From Bacteroidota bacterium (GTDB lineage Bacteria > Bacteroidota > Ignavibacteria > Ignavibacteriales > Ignavibacteriaceae), in contig JAUZPC010000064.1 of the NCBI GenBank assembly GCA_030706105.1, forward strand, positions 1 to 10,682: a DNA stretch of 10,682 nt. The letters are read 5' to 3'. The notes beneath the pieces were generated by a model. The model was given only the letters and a program-made list of their open reading frames with translations, had not been told where the DNA came from and made no database searches. A program made the position numbers and the translations under genes. Positions within the stretch are counted from its first letter, which is position 1, and the number at the start of each line of letters is the position of its first letter. Shown here piece by piece: positions 6,268-10,682 of this stretch.

Positions 6268-6965
6268 TGAAGTACAACAGCGCTATTTATCTTATTCCCA
6301 ACAATCCGGTCTTTAATAAAGATACCGTACCGGAATTTTTATCTTTTACTAAGGATGATACCGTTACTTTTTATTCTAATTTACTACTAAACAATAAAGA
6401 GAATATAGAGAAGATAACAATAGACTGTGAAAGAATCTTTTGCTTTGACGATACTGATAAGAACTTTACACCCGGTTTTTTGAAGGCAGAAGATAAAGCA
6501 GCGTATTTTAGTAATACTAAGGATTTACTTCAATTGCTAAAAAAAATGTCTGATTTCTTTTTTAATAACTACAGCAATAATTTGATTATTTTTGCTAATG
6601 CAATCGGCATCTCTTCGGCAGACATAGAAAAAGCACTAAACCTGCTTTCAATGGAAGATGAAGCCATAGTTGTAGGCAAGTGTTCAAACAACTCTATCTC
6701 TTTTATAGGTTTTAACCGCTTTAACCTTGCCTTATTTGAAGAAATTGATTTTAACAATTTGACTTATGACGGCTTTTTATCTACCATCTGCAAGCACAAT
6801 AATTTTGTTCATATACTAGAAAAATTTTTAACAGTAACTAATTTGGAAGATTTTAAGCAAATGTACATTGAGCTTTCGAAAAAGGAAAGCATAGCATATT
6901 GCAGCAACACAATAAATGAAAATTTTACTCATCTGTTTATTGAATATAAGGAGCTGCTTAAATAA
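6267..6965 (+). CDS. Unknown protein, possible degenerate DUF2064-type transferase
   Basis: The preferred start is the ATG at 6267 (232 residues), which shares one base with the PrsW stop codon. A TTG at 6222 would extend it into the PrsW gene and is unlikely. I see no signal peptide or membrane helix. From about 105 to 197 the order of elements follows the DUF2064 glycosyl/nucleotidyltransferase-like family. A hydrophobic strand (NLIIFANAIGIS) is followed by a helix (ADIEKALNLLS), DEAIVVGK, a strand and turn SFIGFNRFNLALFEEI, and TNLEDFKQM in the position of the usual DVDT motif. The acidic GxDxP and DGGY motifs of active members are missing, being replaced by NAIGI and SNNS. If the relation is right, the protein has probably lost ordinary catalysis. 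Function unknown. It lies inside a tight operon just before nadD. Confidence 0.6.
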   Translation: MKYNSAIYLIPNNPVFNKDTVPEFLSFTKDDTVTFYSNLLLNNKENIEKITIDCERIFCFDDTDKNFTPGFLKAEDKAAYFSNTKDLLQLLKKMSDFFFNNYSNNLIIFANAIGISSADIEKALNLLSMEDEAIVVGKCSNNSISFIGFNRFNLALFEEIDFNNLTYDGFLSTICKHNNFVHILEKFLTVTNLEDFKQMYIELSKKESIAYCSNTINENFTHLFIEYKELLK

Positions 6966-7543
6966 TGAAGATCGGCATTTTTGGCGGAACATTTGATCCC
7001 ATTCACGTTGGACATCTGATTGAAGCTCAGTACATAAGAGAAATTAGGAACCTTGATAAAATAATTTTTATTCCTGCATATATTTCACCCCATAAAACAG
7101 AGCAGCTTACTTCAAATGCAGCAGACAGGCTTAATATGCTTAAACTTGCCATTGAAGATGTACCCTACTTTGAGTATTCTGATATCGAAATCAATAAAAG
7201 CGTAGTTTCATACACAATAGATACTCTAAAAGTATTAATAAAAAAGTATGATGAAATTGAGTTGATAATTGGATTTGACAATATTAAAAAATTCGATACC
7301 TGGAAAGCCCCCGATAGCATTTTAAAGCTTTGCAAGGTAATAGTAATAAAACGAGAGCCTGGTAATGAGGTCCATCCGAGGAATAAATATATGGATATGG
7401 CTGTTTATGCTAATACACCTCAAATTGATATTAGCAGCACTGAAATTAGGGAAAGGGTTAGTAACAATTTGCCCGTAAATTTTTTAGTGCCTGAAAAAGT
7501 AAACAAATACATTTTAGAAAATAATTTATATAAGGAAAAATAG
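6965..7543 (+). CDS. nadD: Nicotinate-nucleotide adenylyltransferase
   Basis: This cytoplasmic enzyme of NAD synthesis transfers AMP from ATP to nicotinate mononucleotide to make deamido-NAD. Visible motifs are the nucleotidyltransferase loop GGTFDPIHVGH (7-17, with the HxGH signature), SPHK (41-44), SYTIDTL (82-88), GFDNIKKFDTW (103-113, in place of the usual G-A/T-D segment before a conserved tryptophan) and SSTEIRE (157-163). The length of 192 residues is normal for NadD. The ATG at 6965 shares one base with the preceding stop, so translation is probably coupled. The next gene starts one base after its stop. This is an essential housekeeping gene, so the operon is likely expressed during growth. 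Confidence 0.95.
   Translation: MKIGIFGGTFDPIHVGHLIEAQYIREIRNLDKIIFIPAYISPHKTEQLTSNAADRLNMLKLAIEDVPYFEYSDIEINKSVVSYTIDTLKVLIKKYDEIELIIGFDNIKKFDTWKAPDSILKLCKVIVIKREPGNEVHPRNKYMDMAVYANTPQIDISSTEIRERVSNNLPVNFLVPEKVNKYILENNLYKEK
7532..7536 (+). promoter_or_regulatory. Ribosome-binding site supporting a GTG start
   Basis: AAGGA lies 8 bases before the GTG at 7545. It is one of the few clear Shine-Dalgarno-like sequences in the window, and it supports GTG as the start of the epimerase gene. It overlaps the end of nadD. Confidence 0.6.
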
Positions 7544-7544
7544 A

Positions 7545-8465
7545 GTGAAAATTTTAGTAACCGGAGGAGCAGGATTTATTGCTTCCAATATTACAGACGC
7601 ACTTATTAACGAAGGTCACGATGTTGTTATTCTTGACAATCTTTCAACAGGACGTAAGGAAAACATAAATCCTAAAGCAAAGTTTGTATTAGGCGATATT
7701 ACAAGTGACTTAACAAAACTTTTTGATGAGGAGAAATTTGATGTTGTTAATCATCATGCTGCACAAATGGATGTAAGGAAATCAGTTGCAGACCCTACTT
7801 TTGACGCTACTGTAAATATTTTAGGCACAATAAACTTATTACAGAACTGTGTAAGAACCGGTGTAAAGAAATTTATGTTTGCTTCCACAGGCGGTGCTGT
7901 TTATGGTGAACAGGATTACTTCCCTGCTGATGAGAAGCATCTGACTTTTCCTCTTTCTCCTTATGGCATTTCAAAAATGTCAGTTGAAAAATATATTTAT
8001 TTTTACAACAAACAATACAACTTAAAATACTCTATCCTTAGATATGCAAATATATACGGACCAAGACAGAATCCGTTTGGTGAAGCGGGGGTAGTTGCAA
8101 TTTTTACTACAAAATTCTTAAACAAAGAGCAGCCGATAATAAACGGCCCCGGCACCCAGACAAGAGATTATGTGTTTGTTGGTGACGTTGTTAAAGCAAA
8201 TTTAACTGTTCTTAATGATGAAGATGACACAATTTATAATGTCGGTACCGGAATAGAAACAGATGTTAACCAAATATTTCATATATTAAACGATGCTACG
8301 GGAGCTAATCTTGAAGAAAAGCATGGACCTGCATTGCCCGGTGAACAATTAAGAAGTGTGATCACATCAGATAAACTATTTGGCAAATTTGGCTTTCGCC
8401 CTTCCATAAAGATGAAGGAAGGATTGGAAACCACACTTAATTATTATAAAAATCTTATAAAGTAA
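7545..8465 (+). CDS. GalE-like NAD-dependent sugar-nucleotide epimerase/dehydratase
   Basis: This 306-residue extended short-chain dehydrogenase/reductase binds NAD through GGAGFIASN (7-15) and an acidic residue (Asp31 in ILDNLSTG). The catalytic pieces are STGGAVYGE (114-122, supplying Ser/Thr) and YGISK (Tyr140, Lys144). RYANIYGPRQNP (167-178) and TRDYVFVGDV (206-215) are the usual substrate-domain motifs of the UDP-glucose 4-epimerase group. Close relatives interconvert UDP-glucose/UDP-galactose or the N-acetylated forms; the exact sugar cannot be told from this sequence. The third glycine of the usual GxxGxxG is alanine, a common variant. It begins with GTG one base after nadD and ends 5 bases before meaB. 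In this operon it may serve cell-envelope polysaccharide synthesis. Confidence 0.9.
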   Translation: MKILVTGGAGFIASNITDALINEGHDVVILDNLSTGRKENINPKAKFVLGDITSDLTKLFDEEKFDVVNHHAAQMDVRKSVADPTFDATVNILGTINLLQNCVRTGVKKFMFASTGGAVYGEQDYFPADEKHLTFPLSPYGISKMSVEKYIYFYNKQYNLKYSILRYANIYGPRQNPFGEAGVVAIFTTKFLNKEQPIINGPGTQTRDYVFVGDVVKANLTVLNDEDDTIYNVGTGIETDVNQIFHILNDATGANLEEKHGPALPGEQLRSVITSDKLFGKFGFRPSIKMKEGLETTLNYYKNLIK

Positions 8466-8470
8466 TAAAA

Positions 8471-9430
8471 ATGTTAGAAAATAAATTTCTTGAAAAATTA
8501 AAAGACGGCGACAGACGTTATACTGCACGAGCAATTAGTGTTATAGAAACAGGTGACAGTAATTCAGCTTCCATGATGAAAATAATATACCCTTATACGG
8601 GTTCAGCATACAGAATCGGCATAACAGGACCTCCGGGAGCCGGCAAAAGCACAATTACTAATCAATTGACTAAGTTTTACCGTTCACAGAACAAAAGAGT
8701 AGGCATTATTGCGGTGGATCCTACAAGTCCTTTTACCGGTGGGGCGTTATTAGGCGACCGTGTTAGGATGGCGGATATTGGTTATGATGAAGGAGTATTT
8801 ATCCGCAGCATGGCTACCAGAGGCAGCTTGGGCGGACTTAGCAAAAAAGCAGTTGATGCAGCAGACGTTCTGGATGCCGCAGGTTTTGATATAATACTTT
8901 TTGAGACTGTTGGTGTCGGTCAGTCAGAGCTGGATATTGCAAAAGCCGCCGATACCACCATAGTGGTTTTAGTTCCTGAAAGCGGTGACTCTGTGCAGGC
9001 TATGAAAGCGGGATTAATGGAAATAGCTGATTTCTTTGTATTAAACAAAAGTGACAGGCCGGGATCAGACCAGGCTGTTGTTGCTCTTAATACAATTTTA
9101 ATGATGCGCCCTCATGATATGCATAGCTGGATGCCCAACATTATCAGATCCATAGCTTCAGAAAATAAGGGTATTGAAGACATTGCCAAAGAAATTGAAC
9201 GGCACTTTCAGTATCTTAAAGATAATGACAAATTCCTTAAAAGAAGAGAAGAAAAAACTAAGTTTAGAGTAAAGGAAATTGTTGAAGAAAGACTTAGAGC
9301 CAAGCTTTGGAATACCGAGAATGTACTTTCCATGGAGGCTTCACTACAGCAGGTAGTGCTTGGCAGCCTGTCCCCTTATCAACTGGCTGATGAGTTAATA
9401 ATAAGTTTTAAAAATCACATAACCCAGTAA
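8471..9430 (+). CDS. meaB: Methylmalonyl-CoA mutase-associated GTPase chaperone MeaB (ArgK family)
   Basis: This SIMIBI-class GTPase protects and reloads the B12-dependent methylmalonyl-CoA mutase. It carries the P-loop GPPGAGKS (53-60), DPTSPFTGGALLGDRVRM (83-100), SMATRGSLGGLS (113-124), ETVGVGQSE (145-153) and the guanine-specificity motif NKSD (192-195). All are characteristic of MeaB/ArgK, and all essential residues seem intact. The length of 319 residues is normal, including the C-terminal helical arm used for dimerisation. The mutase subunits are not in this window, though the two are often neighbours. It is the last gene of the plus-strand operon and is followed by a strong hairpin. 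The ATG at 8471 lies 5 bases past the epimerase stop. Confidence 0.95.
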   Translation: MLENKFLEKLKDGDRRYTARAISVIETGDSNSASMMKIIYPYTGSAYRIGITGPPGAGKSTITNQLTKFYRSQNKRVGIIAVDPTSPFTGGALLGDRVRMADIGYDEGVFIRSMATRGSLGGLSKKAVDAADVLDAAGFDIILFETVGVGQSELDIAKAADTTIVVLVPESGDSVQAMKAGLMEIADFFVLNKSDRPGSDQAVVALNTILMMRPHDMHSWMPNIIRSIASENKGIEDIAKEIERHFQYLKDNDKFLKRREEKTKFRVKEIVEERLRAKLWNTENVLSMEASLQQVVLGSLSPYQLADELIISFKNHITQ

Positions 9431-9446
9431 ATTACTTTTCAAAATA

Positions 9447-9479
9447 TCTCTCTTATAAACTAACAGCTTATAAGAGAGA
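9447..9479. terminator. Probable bidirectional intrinsic terminator
   Basis: TCTCTCTTATAA (9447-9458) is the perfect reverse complement of TTATAAGAGAGA (9468-9479), giving a 12 base-pair stem with a 9-base loop. The plus strand continues GTTATTTTA and the minus strand ATATTTTG, so both have short T-rich tails. It lies 16 bases after the meaB stop and about 95 bases beyond the end of the converging minus-strand gene, as expected of a shared terminator. The rest of 9431-9572 shows nothing else of note. Confidence 0.8.
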
Positions 9480-9572
9480 GTTATTTTAGAAATACTCTGT
9501 TTTTACCCGTTTATATTTAAGAAACAAAGGAACTGCGTATTCAAGCTATTATTTGTTGTGTTTAATTATCCA

Positions 9573-10682
9573 TTACTTAAGTATAATCATCTTCTTTGTC
9601 TGTGCATAATCATTAACCTTAAGAGTATAAAAATAAATTCCTGAACTTAAATTGTTGTTCTTAAACGCATAAACGTAATTCCCCGGTTCTTTTCTCTCAT
9701 TAACAAGTACTGCTTTCTCTTTGCCTAATATATCATAAAGCTTTAACGTAACCACTCCGGCTTTTGCAATAGCATATTTTATTGTTGTACCTGGATTAAA
9801 AGGGTTGGGGTAATTCTGTGCAAGTGAATAAGTGAGCGTATATTGTAGATTTACTTCATTTGCTAAATAATAATATTTATAATTTCCGTCATAATCAATT
9901 TGTTTTATGCGGTAATTATAAGCATTTGGGGCTAAATTATTATCAGAATAAGAATAATTATTTACCTCTGTAGTTGTTCCTTTCCCTTTAATAAAACCAA
10001 TGCGTTTAAATTCAGTTTTTAAGTCTTTCCTTTCAATCTCAAAACCATAATTATTCTTTTCAGTAGCCGTTGCCCATTTAATTGTAACACTGTTCTTGCT
10101 AATAGTTGAAGCAAATGAAGTTAGTTCAACAGGAACGGTAATACTATCAACAAGGATTTCATTGTAATTTGTAATATCATTGAGGATGTACCCACCTAAT
10201 GCAAATAATTTCATTTTATTGTTTATTTTCAAACTTGTTATTGATGTACCGCAGGTATTAAAATTTTTTGGCGGCATTATATGCCATGTATCATTATCGG
10301 GGTTGTACAAATAACATTCATTTTCACTATTCCAAAAATCCGTTCTACATCCGTTCAATACAATTATTCCCTTTTCTCCCCATGGGGCTGCGTTCCATCT
10401 AAATCTGGTTCCTAATGGATAGTCAGTGCCCCGATGCCATATAATACTATGGTCGAGTTGTATATTGCCTATATAAGTAGTAGAATATGCTGAATGTGAG
10501 TCAGCACCGCCGACATAAATAATTTTATTTCTAAATATTGTTAATGCCCCTGCAAGACTCGGTAGTTGAAAAGAATCCAATTCCCGCCAGCTGTCATTAT
10601 CGGCATTGTAAAGAAAGATCCTATGATTATCTACATAACCATGATCGCCCCCGAGAACATAAATTAAACTATCCTGATAAGA
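9573..10682 (-). CDS. Secreted kelch-like repeat protein with type IX secretion sorting domain, C-terminal part
   Basis: The frame is open up to the window edge, so the start and signal peptide lie outside; the TTG near 10580 is internal, not a start. The visible 369 residues begin with kelch-type repeats. IYVLGGDHG with YNADNDSWREL comes first, then KIIYVGGADS, then YLYNPDNDTWHIMPP and KLFALGGY, a pattern typical of beta-propeller blades. A fibronectin-III-like domain follows (VPVELTSFASTISKNSVTIK, with the WATATEKNNYGFEIER stretch). The last 80 or so residues are a Por/type IX sorting domain with QNYPNPFNPGTTIKYAI, VTLKLYDILGKE, SGIYFYTLKVND and a terminal KKMIILK. The protein is thus predicted to cross the outer membrane and be anchored or released at the cell surface. 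Ligand or role unknown. Confidence 0.9.
   Translation of the reverse strand, partial: SYQDSLIYVLGGDHGYVDNHRIFLYNADNDSWRELDSFQLPSLAGALTIFRNKIIYVGGADSHSAYSTTYIGNIQLDHSIIWHRGTDYPLGTRFRWNAAPWGEKGIIVLNGCRTDFWNSENECYLYNPDNDTWHIMPPKNFNTCGTSITSLKINNKMKLFALGGYILNDITNYNEILVDSITVPVELTSFASTISKNSVTIKWATATEKNNYGFEIERKDLKTEFKRIGFIKGKGTTTEVNNYSYSDNNLAPNAYNYRIKQIDYDGNYKYYYLANEVNLQYTLTYSLAQNYPNPFNPGTTIKYAIAKAGVVTLKLYDILGKEKAVLVNERKEPGNYVYAFKNNNLSSGIYFYTLKVNDYAQTKKMIILK

Overview
The window looks like chromosome from a low-GC member of the FCB superphylum. The best guess is an Ignavibacteria/Chlorobi-like lineage or an uncultured relative. The main reason is the C-terminal tail of the last gene, a type IX secretion (Por) sorting domain containing QNYPNPFNPGTTIKY, a wording typical of that group. 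Supporting signs are the AT-rich composition, the general lack of strong Shine-Dalgarno sequences, and the run of tightly packed genes. The species assignment is inference.

Bases 1 to about 75 do not belong with the rest. They are about 66% G+C (46 of the first 70 bases by my count) and encode, on the minus strand, what looks like a piece of a mannose-1-phosphate guanylyltransferase. They interrupt an MBOAT gene in a different frame, so this is probably a chimeric contig end.

Bases 72-3432 are a minus-strand operon. In transcription order it encodes a secreted SGNH/GDSL hydrolase, a 76-residue single-pass membrane protein, a fatty-acyl-AMP-ligase-type adenylating enzyme, an acyl carrier protein and an MBOAT acyltransferase cut by the junction. 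This set (adenylating enzyme, carrier protein, MBOAT, SGNH protein, small membrane protein) has the logic of the D-alanylation Dlt system. The ligase, however, is of the fatty-acyl-AMP-ligase class, which suggests a Dlt-like machine that adds an acyl group to a cell-surface target. It is the most interesting system here.

Bases 3433-4147 form a gene-free divergent intergenic region. It holds a roughly 290 bp palindromic, MITE-like element (about 3570-3863) with nested inverted repeats, and a separate hairpin at 3880-3911.

Bases 4148-9430 are a plus-strand operon of six genes that overlap or nearly touch: an ABC-2 type permease without an adjacent ATPase, a PrsW-family membrane protease with an extra C-terminal domain, an unknown protein that looks like a decayed DUF2064-type transferase, nadD, a GalE-like NAD-dependent epimerase, and the MeaB/ArgK GTPase chaperone. 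A strong hairpin (9447-9479) follows meaB and probably terminates transcription from both sides. From 9573 to the window end, on the minus strand, lies the C-terminal part of a secreted kelch-like protein with a type IX sorting tail.
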